In this document: piece by piece, positions 1-8,675 of the stretch | Numbering within the stretch: the first letter of the stretch is position 1 | Layout of the letters: each line of letters starts with the position of its first letter | Source of the DNA: Hahellaceae bacterium | Lineage (GTDB): Bacteria > Pseudomonadota > Gammaproteobacteria > Pseudomonadales > Oleiphilaceae | DNA length: 64,000 nucleotides | NCBI GenBank assembly: GCA_024234505.1 | Contig: JACKOD010000004.1 | Span: forward strand, 310,001-374,000 | Direction: 5' to 3' | The notes under the pieces: model-generated | Seen by the model: only the letters and a program-made list of their open reading frames with translations | What the model was told of the DNA's origin: nothing | Database searches by the model: none | Position numbers and translations under genes: made by a program

Positions 1-1800
1 AATCACGCACTCCAGCGGCAGAATGAAGGTGGAGTAGCCAATACCAACTTTGAAGCCATCGATAATGGCCAGCGTTAAAGGCAGATAGATACGCATCATG
101 GTGCCCTGACCGGGAACGCTGTCGATATCCAGTGTGCCTCGTAGTGCTTCGACATTGCTTTTGACGACATCCATACCGACCCCTCGCCCTGAAAGATTGG
201 TCACGGCGGATGCGGTCGAAAATCCGGGTTCAAGTATCAATCGATAGATATCGTGTTTGCTCAGGTGTGCGTCGTCGGCTACCAGCCCCTTGCTCACCGC
301 TTTCTGGAATATTTTTTCTGAGTTCAATCCGGCCCCATCGTCCTGTACTTCAATCACGATACTGCCGGAAACGTGGTAGGCATTGAGCTTAAGCACGCCT
401 TGTTCTGGTTTGCCTGCCGCTTTGCGCTGTTCTGGCGACTCAATGCCGTGATCAATACTGTTGCGGACCAGATGCATTAACGGATCACCGATTTTTTCAA
501 TCATCGACTTGTCCAGCTCGGCCTCGGCACCACTGATTTCCAGCCGGATATCTTTGCCAAGCTCTTTGGAAACATCGCGTACGACACGCGGGAAACGTGC
601 AAAAACGTCGCCGATGGGGGTCATCCGTAAGCGCAATGCGGTATCGCGAATTTCTTCCACCAGACTTAATAAATGAGACGTGGATTCCTGCAGGTCGGTA
701 TTCAGTGTTTTTTGCGCCAGCAGTTCAGTGGCCGCACCGGCAATCACGAGTTCGCCCACCTGATCAATTAACGCATCCAGACGATCCGCAGGCACTTTGA
801 CACTTTTTGCCTCTCTGGCACGGCGCTCATCACCTTCTTTTTGCCGCGCCAGCGCCAGATCAACATCAGACTTTTGCACCGACTTTTGAGCGATCAGCAA
901 CTCCCCAATGGGTTCAGCGATGCCCGAATGTTGTGTGTCCAGCGCTCTCGATAATTCGTTTTCGGTGATACTGCCACAAGCAACCAGCAGTTCTCCGATA
1001 CGAGCCCGAGCTTCCTGTGCATTTTCCATTAAGTCGAAATAGTCCTGGATCAGACTGTGCGGAGGCAGAATGGTGATGCGAGCCTGATCTGCCACAAACT
1101 CGAAAGTGGCTTCAATATCACTCTTGGATGCAGAACTGCGTAATGCAATTTCAAACCCGAAATAACAGTCCTCAGGGTTCATTGCAAAAAAGTCCGGCAG
1201 GTCGTCGTACAAAGTTTCAACATGCACGACATCGCCCAGGGTATTGAGAAAATCAATCAGTGACAAAGGGTCGAGACCGTACATCAACAGATCATGGTCA
1301 AATCGCAGCGACACATGCCAGCAATCACTTTCGACCTGTCCTTCGCGTGGTTCGCCATTAGCTAAAGCGGCTGTGGTTTCGACGGCAGCCGCCGGTTGTG
1401 TGGTTTGCTGCGCCTGATCCGGGTGATTATGGGCATGGAGTTTCTGTATCAGGGTTTCTCCCAGGGCCTCATCAACGGCGGTTCCCTCTGCCTCGGCCCG
1501 AACCAGTGACTCGATTTGGTCGCGACACTCCAGAAGCAGTTGAGCCAACGCAGGTGTAAACATCAGTTCGGCGTTGCGTAGCCGATCCAGCAATGATTCG
1601 ACTTCGTGGGTAAAAGACACCACACCGGACAAGCCGAGCATACCGCCAGACCCTTTGATGGTATGGGCACAACGAAACAGTGCGTTCATTTCCTCGCTGT
1701 CGGGCACACGCCCTTCCGCCCCCAGCAGAATATCTTCCATCTGCGTTAAGAGATCATGGCTTTCTTCGAAATAGGTGTTGAGCGAATCAGAAAAGTTCAT
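1..1800 (-). CDS. cheA: Chemotaxis-type histidine kinase CheA (3' end beyond window)
   Basis: The frame is open from an ATG at 1800 to the left edge (600 codons visible), so the gene is partial. An N-terminal Hpt domain carries the phosphorylatable His about residue 46 in HTIKGSGG. Around residues 267-320 there are two copies of a 24-residue motif of the MshEN/GSPII_E_N kind (RIGELL...Q and PIGELL...Q). A dimerisation helix follows, then an HATPase domain with N box HLVRNSIDHG, DDGAGL and GRGVGMDVV. The CheW-like P5 domain begins at the edge. CheA autophosphorylates and passes phosphate to CheY/CheB under receptor control. The start overlaps the upstream STAS gene by 14 bp, so the two are probably translationally coupled. 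The MshEN-like insert is unusual for CheA. Confidence 0.93.
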   Translation of the reverse strand, partial: MNFSDSLNTYFEESHDLLTQMEDILLGAEGRVPDSEEMNALFRCAHTIKGSGGMLGLSGVVSFTHEVESLLDRLRNAELMFTPALAQLLLECRDQIESLVRAEAEGTAVDEALGETLIQKLHAHNHPDQAQQTTQPAAAVETTAALANGEPREGQVESDCWHVSLRFDHDLLMYGLDPLSLIDFLNTLGDVVHVETLYDDLPDFFAMNPEDCYFGFEIALRSSASKSDIEATFEFVADQARITILPPHSLIQDYFDLMENAQEARARIGELLVACGSITENELSRALDTQHSGIAEPIGELLIAQKSVQKSDVDLALARQKEGDERRAREAKSVKVPADRLDALIDQVGELVIAGAATELLAQKTLNTDLQESTSHLLSLVEEIRDTALRLRMTPIGDVFARFPRVVRDVSKELGKDIRLEISGAEAELDKSMIEKIGDPLMHLVRNSIDHGIESPEQRKAAGKPEQGVLKLNAYHVSGSIVIEVQDDGAGLNSEKIFQKAVSKGLVADDAHLSKHDIYRLILEPGFSTASAVTNLSGRGVGMDVVKSNVEALRGTLDIDSVPGQGTMMRIYLPLTLAIIDGFKVGIGYSTFILPLECVI

Positions 1801-2125
1801 GTTCACCCCCTGTTGACGACGCATTCGCGAATGGCTCCGCGAGGTCTATCTGTTCAGCCAGGTTAGCAATGCCAGCGACATGAACGACAGCCGAAGAGTG
1901 GTTGATGAGTCGAACGGATTTGTTTTCAAGGCGCTTGATCGCCAACAGCAGTTGCAAGGTTGTGGTATCGGCCCTTTCGACCTGACCCAGATCGATTTCG
2001 ATCGTGTCATGGGCTTGTAACACATCAACAAGGGCGGCTTTAATCTCTGCTGCCTGACGGATGACGGCATCACCCTGAAGCGTTACAAGACAACCCCTTT
2101 CATTTGTTTCGACAATGACCGGCAT
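1787..2125 (-). CDS. STAS-domain protein, upstream partner of cheA
   Basis: A 112-residue single STAS domain of the anti-sigma-factor-antagonist type. The switch region reads RADTTTLQLLLAIKRL, with Thr residues where SpoIIAA-type proteins carry the regulatory Ser after the Asp. Known family members bind partner kinases or sigma regulators when unphosphorylated. The stop lies inside the first codons of cheA (14-bp overlap), so the protein is probably made with CheA and works in the same chemosensory pathway. No membrane segment is seen. The partner is inferred from position only. Confidence 0.85.
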   Translation of the reverse strand: MPVIVETNERGCLVTLQGDAVIRQAAEIKAALVDVLQAHDTIEIDLGQVERADTTTLQLLLAIKRLENKSVRLINHSSAVVHVAGIANLAEQIDLAEPFANASSTGGEHELF

Positions 2126-2298
2126 GACTGACTACTCCCAAACCTCAGTAAAAGTCGACCAGGCGGCTGTCTGCTCAGCATTGGGTACGTTTACTGACGG
2201 CACAAATATGAATTACGGGAGTTAGTTTAAAAAAAATAGCGGGAACAAACAGTTGGAGGAACTCCGGAAATTTATAGGGGTAAACCCCAATAAGAGGC

Positions 2299-2973
2299 TT
2301 ATGGGGTAGGGTGAATCCCCCCCATCGCCGCCGTTAACGAAGCCAGTTCGGTAGACGAGCGCACTTTCATTTTATCCAGCAGGCGACTGCGATATTCTTC
2401 CACGGTCTTCAACGCGATATTGAGTTCTGCCGCGATTTGCTTGCTACGCATTCCCTTGACAACGTAGGTCAGCACCTCGCGTTCGCGTGGCGTTAACGAG
2501 GATAGCCGGGCCTGTAACTCACCATTGGCCATTCTCAGATCGTCTTCATGGTGACTTGCCGCCGCGGCCTCGTGCGCCGCCGTCAGTGCATTTTGCACGG
2601 CATCGATGAGCACCTGATCCCGGAATGGCTTGGTAAGAAAGTCTCGCGCGCCACGCTTCATCGCCTCGACCGCCATTTCGATGTCGCCATGCCCCGTCAC
2701 TAAAATCAAGGGCACGTCGATCTGCAGCTCCTGCAGCTTTTTTTGCACTTCCAGCCCGGATAGCCCGGGCATCCTAATGTCCAGAACCAAACAGCCGTAG
2801 CGAAGACGTTGCGCTTCGGCCAGAAAATGTTGGCCGGACTCAAAGCCCTGCACCTGAATGCCGACGCTCTCCAAAATGGCCATCATGGCTTCGCGCATCG
2901 CCCCGTCATCGTCGACGACCGCGACCTGTTCAGTCTGACTTGAATCCATATTTCCCCCTGAATTAGTGGTCAT
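2299..2973 (-). CDS. FixJ/NarL-type response regulator
   Basis: Receiver domain at the N terminus (acidic pocket VVDDDG, phospho-acceptor Asp about residue 65 in LVLDIRMPG, conserved Lys in LTKPF), then a LuxR-type helix-turn-helix (LTPREREVLTYVVKGM... KTVEEYRSRLLDKM). This is the FixJ layout: the phosphorylated receiver releases a DNA-binding domain that activates transcription. The ATG at 2973 directly abuts the stop of the sensor kinase gene, so the two form an operon. A second in-frame ATG eight codons in (at 2949) has a purine-rich GGGGGAAAT just before it and could be the real start. The target genes cannot be told from sequence. Confidence 0.92.
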   Translation of the reverse strand: MTTNSGGNMDSSQTEQVAVVDDDGAMREAMMAILESVGIQVQGFESGQHFLAEAQRLRYGCLVLDIRMPGLSGLEVQKKLQELQIDVPLILVTGHGDIEMAVEAMKRGARDFLTKPFRDQVLIDAVQNALTAAHEAAAASHHEDDLRMANGELQARLSSLTPREREVLTYVVKGMRSKQIAAELNIALKTVEEYRSRLLDKMKVRSSTELASLTAAMGGIHPTP

Positions 2974-4488
2974 TCACTGACTGCCTTTGGCTTGCATATC
3001 GGGCAATGAGAAATAGAAGCAGGTTCCTCCGCCCTCCCGGGCCTTCGACCAGAGTTTGCCGTTATGCCGCTCAAGAATAGAATGGACGATAATCAGCCCT
3101 AAGCCGACGCCATCCGCTTTGGTGGTCAGAAAGGGTTGCGGTTGAAACTCATCGAAAGACAGTTGCTTCGACAAACCTGCCCCCCGATCAGCGATTTCAA
3201 CAATCACCTGCGAATTAGATTTGTCTTCGGACGCCCGAATGTCTACCACGCTTTTTTCTGTGCTGTCTGACATGGACTGAATGGCATTTCGCAAAAGATT
3301 GAGCATCAGCTGCTCCAATAAAACGCGATCAACATTGACGAACAAAGGTTGTTCGGGCAAGTCGACATCAAAGCGGGTATTGCCGTTGCGGGCGTCCGCC
3401 TGAAGCCATTCCAGACTTTCCTGGATCAGTTCGCGCATATCCACTTGTTCCGGCTGGAACCGACTTTGGCGCGAAAAATTACGCATTCGCCAGACAATCT
3501 TGCCTGCCCGCAGCGCCTGCTCTTCAATCTTCCCGGCCAGTTTACCGGTTTCACTTTCCAGCCCCAGTTTACGCATCAGAATCCCCGCATAACTGCTGAT
3601 GATTCCGAGTGGCTGATTGATCTCATGCGCCAGCATTGAGGCCATTTCCCCGAGCGACAGTAGTCTCGCCGAATGCGAAAGACGCCCCAGTTGTGCGTCC
3701 CTTACTTTCTGACGCATTTTGGTTTCCGTGATGTCTCGCGCCGTACCAATGATTTTGCTTGCTTGCGCCTGTGTATTCCATTCCATAACACGACAACGGA
3801 AAGTCACCCAGATGGTTTGTCCATCGGCTCGCTTTAACCGGCACTGACTAAACAGCTCCTCTTTTTTTCCCGCGAGCAATAACTGGAATTCTTCCGCTAT
3901 TTCCGGCAAATCTTCTTTAAAAAAAACAGACAGATGTTCCTTCAGGCTCACATCGGTGGGGGCGCCCTGCAATTTCAGCATGGTCAACCAATGGGGAGAG
4001 CGATATACCTGATGGTTATCGACCTGCCACTCCCATAGTCCATCGCCATGGCCTTCAACCGCGAACCGCCAGCGGGCCTCACTCTCGCGCAGCTGTCGTT
4101 CAATCAATACCCGCTGCTGCACATCCCGATGCGACATAATCAGGTAAGATTTATTTTCAAGCTCGATTCTCCGCACCGATACCGATGTTGATATGACCGG
4201 GCCTTCATTGCCACCAAACTGACACTCCAGACCGTCAATCGGAATCCCGCTGATCATCATTTCCCGAGCCGCCCGGGCCTGTAACTGGTTCGTCCACAAC
4301 AGGTGCTCATCGACACGTTTACCTATCAACGCTTCGGGAGTCGCGCCCACCATAAAGCAATAAGCATTATTAACCGCCACATAATGACTTTCCGTTTCGC
4401 AGGTTGTCAGCGCCACCGCGTCTGGTAGCTGCTCTAGTGACAGGCAGGGCAGGCGCCCTATTGCTGACCCATCGGGTGTAGATGTCAT
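2974..4488 (-). CDS. PAS-domain sensor histidine kinase, FixL/DctB-like
   Basis: A 504-residue kinase without clear membrane segments, so probably cytoplasmic. Two PAS modules (about residues 20-125 and 135-260; the second is of the PAS_3 kind ending GTARDITE) precede the H box LGEMASMLAHEINQPLG with the phospho-His about residue 288. The N box LLRNAIQSM, ADRGAGL and GVGLGLIIV form the ATPase domain. The H box with HEINQPL is typical of the FixL/DctB class. No haem-ligand His could be assigned, so oxygen sensing is not claimed. It lies immediately upstream of its cognate regulator. The ATG at 4488 follows an AGGGAAAA ribosome site. Confidence 0.92.
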   Translation of the reverse strand: MTSTPDGSAIGRLPCLSLEQLPDAVALTTCETESHYVAVNNAYCFMVGATPEALIGKRVDEHLLWTNQLQARAAREMMISGIPIDGLECQFGGNEGPVISTSVSVRRIELENKSYLIMSHRDVQQRVLIERQLRESEARWRFAVEGHGDGLWEWQVDNHQVYRSPHWLTMLKLQGAPTDVSLKEHLSVFFKEDLPEIAEEFQLLLAGKKEELFSQCRLKRADGQTIWVTFRCRVMEWNTQAQASKIIGTARDITETKMRQKVRDAQLGRLSHSARLLSLGEMASMLAHEINQPLGIISSYAGILMRKLGLESETGKLAGKIEEQALRAGKIVWRMRNFSRQSRFQPEQVDMRELIQESLEWLQADARNGNTRFDVDLPEQPLFVNVDRVLLEQLMLNLLRNAIQSMSDSTEKSVVDIRASEDKSNSQVIVEIADRGAGLSKQLSFDEFQPQPFLTTKADGVGLGLIIVHSILERHNGKLWSKAREGGGTCFYFSLPDMQAKGSQ

Positions 4489-4812
4489 TTTTTTCCCTGC
4501 ATTCGGTTCTGATTCCGGCTGGCTGTTTTTCGGCTCCTATCAGCTTAGCAGCCTGTAAGTGTGGTTGCGCTGTTCATCGTAGATGGCACCCAAAATTGAT
4601 CGCGTGGGCTAATTCAAGGGTTATGCATTGCATTGAAGAATAGGGTTGCGATCAAAACCAAAAACCGGCACATTGCCGCTGTAGGGTCTGAGAAGAAGGC
4701 ATTAAAGAATACTGGCGTTAAAAAAATCAGCTCAGTCTGGATGGCAAGCCAACCTACATTGTTGAAAAAAATGCCTAAGTAACCATCGCGCCAGAAGGTA
4801 AGGAAAATAGTA
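4489..4812. other. Divergent intergenic region without a gene
   Basis: About 320 bp between the divergently read sensor kinase (minus) and the broken secreted-protein gene (plus). It must hold both promoters. No convincing -10/-35 pair, operator or small ORF was found by eye. A TGGCAC near 4595 was considered for sigma-54 and rejected because the -12 GC is absent at the right distance. Confidence 0.6.
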
Positions 4813-5460
4813 ATGAAATGGATTCATTCGATTGTCCTGGGAATGCTTTGCTATGGGACTTTGTCCTCAGGAGGCAGTGCTTCTGCAGAGGAACTGTTGG
4901 ATGCAGAGCCGTTGTCCGAGTTGGCGCAGCGTGCCGACTGTTCGCATATCAGCACCACCCGACCCGAAGCGTTGCAAGTGTGTGGCTGGATTGATGCCTA
5001 CAAGCGCGGTGAGCGTGTGCCGGAGGAGGACTTCCTCGCGCAGGGGCGATATATCGGTAAGGGCTTTCGTGTCTATGCGAATGGCAAGATCGAGTCTTTG
5101 CTGATGGCAGTCGGGTATCGCCTGACGAAGAATTTCCATAAAAAAATTTACTATCCCAACCAGCTTTGTAGTTTGTATGTGGTGCCTACTTCTCCTCGTG
5201 AATAGCAAAGTGTGGAAGATGCGCTAGCAAATCTGGGATTGATGTCAGTAGCGGATAACGCCGCCGTGAGTTTTGCAAGGGAATACGAGTGGACCTCCGA
5301 CCAGTGTAAATCGGTAACCACCGGTCAGGGCGGTCGTGAATTGATTTCGAACGATGGCACCTGGCGTGCAACCCGTTGGCGCAATCCGCTGGTCTTCCTG
5401 GCTGAGGATGACTCGGTCGATGATGCGCTGTTGATTTTTCAGGGTATTAATTTGCCATAA
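4813..5460 (+). pseudogene. Secreted hypothetical protein interrupted by in-frame TAG
   Basis: The frame starts at an ATG with GGTAAGGAAAAT upstream, encodes a signal peptide (hydrophobic VLGMLCYGTLSS, then SASAEE) and runs 130 codons to TAG at 5203-5205. The same frame then continues without a break through QSVEDALANLG to TAA at 5458-5460, giving about 215 residues if the TAG is read through. The downstream part could only restart at GTG 5212, and no good ribosome site precedes it. The simplest reading is one periplasmic protein with a nonsense change (CAG or GAG to TAG). Family not recognised. A base-call error or real separate ORFs cannot be excluded. Confidence 0.6.
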
Positions 5461-5466
5461 TCCTCC

Positions 5467-6582
5467 TCACGGGGTGGCTTTTTGAAGTGCCATGATCAGT
5501 GTTTTGAGGAAACGCGCGGCTTCTCCTCCGGTGACGGCGCGATGGTCAAACGTGATCGACAATGGCATGAGGCGGCGTATGGCGATCTGCTGTTGCCGTG
5601 CTACGACTTCTTCCCGAATGACGCCTGCGCCTACGATGGCAACCTGCGGTGGTACAACAATGGGGCTGGCGTAACGGCCGGCAATGGTTCCGAAGTTTGA
5701 GAGGGTGATGGTTGCCCCCTGCATTTCGGCAGGGGGAATGGTTCGTTTGGCGACATCTTCCCGCAGCTGGTTGAGGCCTTCGCGCAAGGCGTCCTGGGAG
5801 CGATTGGCAACATCGCGAAGTACGGGGACAAACAAGCCTTCCTCGGTATCCACGGCGATGCCGAGATCGACCGACTGACGTAACCTTCGGCTCATAGTAT
5901 TGCCATCAAACCAGGCGTTCAGTGCCGGATTTTTACGACACGCCACGGCCAGTGCCTGAACCAGTCGCATGGTGATATCCGTTCCGGCAGGCCAGTCATG
6001 GATATCGGCATCATCATGCAGCGTGACGGGAACCACCTGCGAATGCGAGTGCGTCATGGCATGGGCCATGGCCCGACGCACCCCCTTAAGCGGTTCGGCA
6101 CTGCCGTGCTGCTGATCCAGTTGTGCGGCCTTTTCGACCTCGGCTGCCGAGATTAAACCGTGAGGCCCCGGGGTGACCTGATCGAGATTGACATTGAGCC
6201 GCTGTGCCAACGCCCGCACAGCCGGTGTCGCCCGGCCGTGCTGCACCTGAAGGCTGGAGGGCGCGGCCCCGACGATAAAATGATCCTCTCCGGCGCTGAT
6301 TTCGGCCTGCTGTAGTTTCCCCACCACGGTGCCGGTATCGTGTGAGGCTTCGTTGTCGAATTCAACCAGCGGTTCACCGGTATGAATGACGTCTCCTTCG
6401 GCGCCGAACAGGGCCACAATCGTGCCGTCACAAGGGGAGGGAACTTCCACGATGGCTTTGGCTGTTTCCACTTCGACTAACAATTGGTCGGTCTGGATTT
6501 TATCGCCAACGGCCACATGCCATTTCACAATTTCGGCTTCTGGCAAGCCCTCACCCAGATCGGGCAATTTAAAATACTTCAT
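5467..6582 (-). CDS. bkdB: Branched-chain 2-oxoacid dehydrogenase E2 (dihydrolipoyl acyltransferase)
   Basis: A 371-residue E2 subunit. The N-terminal lipoyl domain has the lipoylated Lys about residue 42 in VETAKAIVEVPS. A peripheral-subunit-binding domain (ATPAVRALAQRLNV) follows a short linker, then the catalytic acyltransferase domain ending with the active-site DHRAVTGG near residue 342. It moves the acyl group from E1 to CoA, giving isobutyryl-, isovaleryl- or 2-methylbutyryl-CoA. It is the last gene of the ldh-E1alpha-E1beta-E2 run. With one lipoyl domain it is shorter than many pyruvate dehydrogenase E2 chains. No E3 (lipoamide dehydrogenase) gene is present, so E3 must come from elsewhere. 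Confidence 0.93.
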   Translation of the reverse strand: MKYFKLPDLGEGLPEAEIVKWHVAVGDKIQTDQLLVEVETAKAIVEVPSPCDGTIVALFGAEGDVIHTGEPLVEFDNEASHDTGTVVGKLQQAEISAGEDHFIVGAAPSSLQVQHGRATPAVRALAQRLNVNLDQVTPGPHGLISAAEVEKAAQLDQQHGSAEPLKGVRRAMAHAMTHSHSQVVPVTLHDDADIHDWPAGTDITMRLVQALAVACRKNPALNAWFDGNTMSRRLRQSVDLGIAVDTEEGLFVPVLRDVANRSQDALREGLNQLREDVAKRTIPPAEMQGATITLSNFGTIAGRYASPIVVPPQVAIVGAGVIREEVVARQQQIAIRRLMPLSITFDHRAVTGGEAARFLKTLIMALQKATP

Positions 6583-6605
6583 GGTTGTTATCCTCCAGGC
6601 GCAGA

Positions 6606-7589
6606 CTAGGATCCAAAGTTGATCACCTCGTTGGCAGCAGAAAGAATTCGCTCCACGCTGGGCATGTAGCGCAATTCCTGCCGCAAATAGGGCATGATGG
6701 TGTCGTATCCGGTGACCCGTTTCACCGGTGCCTTGAGGTCAAGCAGGCAGTGTTCCTGAAGGGTTGCTGCGATTTCCGCACCGACACCGCAATGGCGGGG
6801 CGCTTCGTGCACAATAACAGCCCGACCGGTTTTACACACAGAGGCAATCAATGTCCGGCGATCCAGCGGACTCACCGTGGCCACATCAATAACTTCACAG
6901 TGTACATTCTGCTGTTTGAGATGATCGGCGGCTTTTAAAGTCTCCTGCACCATCGCGCCCCAGGAAATCAACGTCAGATCACTGCCTTCGCGTAACGTAA
7001 AACAGGTATCCAACGGCAACGCTTCACCGTTGTCATCAACCGGTTGTGATACGGCACGATAGATGCGTTTGGGCTCAAGAAATATCACCGGATCAGGATT
7101 TCGTATCGCGGCGAGCAGCAAGCGGTAGGCTCGTAACGGAGAACTGGGAATGACGACCCGCAAACCGGGAATATGGGCAAACAAGGCCTCGGTGCTTTCG
7201 GAGTGGTGTTCCGGCGCATGAATACCGCCCCCAAAGGGCGCGCGAATGACCAGCGGGCAACTGAGCCTGCCGCGCGTTCTGTTACGCATCCGGGCGGCAT
7301 GGCAGATCAGCTGTTCCATCGCAGGATAAACAAAGCCCATAAACTGTATTTCTGCCACGGGATGTAGCCCCTGAGTGGCCATGCCGATGGCCGTGCCCAC
7401 AATCATGGTTTCGGCCAGAGGCGTGTCAATGACACGGGTGCGGCCGAATTCCTTGCGTAAATCGACGGTGGCTCTGAACACCCCGCCGTTCATGCCGACA
7501 TCCTCACCCATGACCAGCAGGTCAGGATCGGCGTTCAACTCATGAGCCATCGCCAGATTGATGGCTTCAACCATTGTCATATTAGTCAT
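6606..7589 (-). CDS. bkdA2: 2-oxoisovalerate dehydrogenase E1 component, beta subunit
   Basis: Transketolase-type beta chain, about 327 residues from the ATG at 7589, which is preceded by GGAGGC. The longer open frame upstream lies inside the E1 alpha gene and is not used. Landmarks are VMGEDVGMNGGVFRAT at the N terminus, FADTPLAE-like RVIDTPLAET, and the C-terminal TGYDTIMPYLR region. With the alpha subunit it forms the thiamine diphosphate-dependent heterotetramer that decarboxylates the 2-oxo acids of Val, Leu and Ile. Its start overlaps the end of the alpha gene by 8 bp, which suggests coupled translation and equal subunit amounts. Confidence 0.93.
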   Translation of the reverse strand: MTNMTMVEAINLAMAHELNADPDLLVMGEDVGMNGGVFRATVDLRKEFGRTRVIDTPLAETMIVGTAIGMATQGLHPVAEIQFMGFVYPAMEQLICHAARMRNRTRGRLSCPLVIRAPFGGGIHAPEHHSESTEALFAHIPGLRVVIPSSPLRAYRLLLAAIRNPDPVIFLEPKRIYRAVSQPVDDNGEALPLDTCFTLREGSDLTLISWGAMVQETLKAADHLKQQNVHCEVIDVATVSPLDRRTLIASVCKTGRAVIVHEAPRHCGVGAEIAATLQEHCLLDLKAPVKRVTGYDTIMPYLRQELRYMPSVERILSAANEVINFGS

Positions 7590-8664
7590 GGGACGCCTCC
7601 TGAGTCTGGCGACGGAGTTCCTCGTACTGGTCGTGCAAATCTTCGGGAAGGGTGGCAAACAAATGGTCAAACATGGCTGTAGGAACATCGGGTTCAATCG
7701 CGGCATAATCGGCGACGGCTTTTTCTACCGTCACCTTGCAGCGCTGCAACAGTGCTTGTTCGCGCTTTTCGTCCCAGGCATTTTGTGAGGACAAATAAAG
7801 GCGCAAACGTTTGATGGGTTCTTCCTCCCACGCCTTTTTGAGATCCTCCTGCGAGCGGTAGCGCGAGGCATCATCGGCGGTCGTGTGATCGCCTAAACGA
7901 TAGGTTACGGCTTCGACCAGCGTCGGGCCATGACCGGTGCGAGCGCGGGTCAAAGCGTCCGTTAAGGTGTCGTGTACTGCCACAAAATCGTTGCCATCCA
8001 CCTGTACGCCAGGGATGCCCGCGCCAATGGCTTTTTGAGCCAGCGTTTCGGCGTGGCATTGCAGATAGCGGGGAGTGGATATTGCCCACTGATTGTTGGA
8101 TACCAGAAACACCAAGGGCAACTGCCAGGCACCTGCCAGATTCAGACTTTCCAGAAAATCGCCTTTTGAGGTTGATCCATCGCCCCCGGAGACCAACACG
8201 GCACGCGCCTGCTGGCGAAATTTTATGGCACTGGCGACCCCAGCGGCATGACAGAACTGCGTAGCAATGGGAACGCAAATGGGTAAATCTTCGGGTTGTT
8301 TCGCGTAACAGCTGCCACGCTCATCTCCGCCCCAGTACATTAACTGTTCTACAAAGCTCACTCCGCGCAAATACTGAATGCCCAAATCACGGTAGTAAGG
8401 GGCAAAGACGTCTTCTTGGTGCAACGCTAAGCCCGCGCCGATGTTGATGGCCTCGTGACCCAACACCGAGGGGTAGGTGCCGATTTTTCCCGTACGCTGC
8501 AATGCAATCGCTTTTTGGTCAAAGGTTCTTATTAATACCATTTGCTCGTAAGCCTGTTCCAGCAACTGCAAATCGGCATAACGCGCCGGCAGCGGCATCA
8601 ATGCCTTACCGGCGCTATTGATAAAACGATGGCTCTGAACGCTGAATTCGTATTTTTGTTTCAT
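7582..8664 (-). CDS. bkdA1: 2-oxoisovalerate dehydrogenase E1 component, alpha subunit
   Basis: About 360 residues. The ATG at 8664 is preferred over an upstream TTG because AAGGGGGAAGCG sits directly before it. The thiamine diphosphate motif is clear: GGDGSTSKGDF followed about 25 residues later by VSNNQ. YPSVLGHEAINIGAG and FAPYYRDLG mark the family. It decarboxylates branched-chain 2-oxo acids and transfers the acyl group to the lipoyl arm of E2. It starts 11 bp after the leucine dehydrogenase stop and overlaps the beta gene, so the four genes are one transcription unit. Pyruvate dehydrogenase activity is less likely given the LeuDH neighbour. Confidence 0.93.
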   Translation of the reverse strand: MKQKYEFSVQSHRFINSAGKALMPLPARYADLQLLEQAYEQMVLIRTFDQKAIALQRTGKIGTYPSVLGHEAINIGAGLALHQEDVFAPYYRDLGIQYLRGVSFVEQLMYWGGDERGSCYAKQPEDLPICVPIATQFCHAAGVASAIKFRQQARAVLVSGGDGSTSKGDFLESLNLAGAWQLPLVFLVSNNQWAISTPRYLQCHAETLAQKAIGAGIPGVQVDGNDFVAVHDTLTDALTRARTGHGPTLVEAVTYRLGDHTTADDASRYRSQEDLKKAWEEEPIKRLRLYLSSQNAWDEKREQALLQRCKVTVEKAVADYAAIEPDVPTAMFDHLFATLPEDLHDQYEELRRQTQEASHD

Positions 8665-8675
8665 CGCTTCCCCCT

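Noticed and set aside
4590..4612. Sigma-54 promoter (TGGCAC upstream of the broken secreted gene)
   Set aside because: No GC at the -12 distance from the GG.
6606..7706. E1 beta starting at 7706
   Set aside because: The extra residues are an out-of-frame reading of the E1 alpha gene; ATG 7589 has the ribosome site and the family N terminus.
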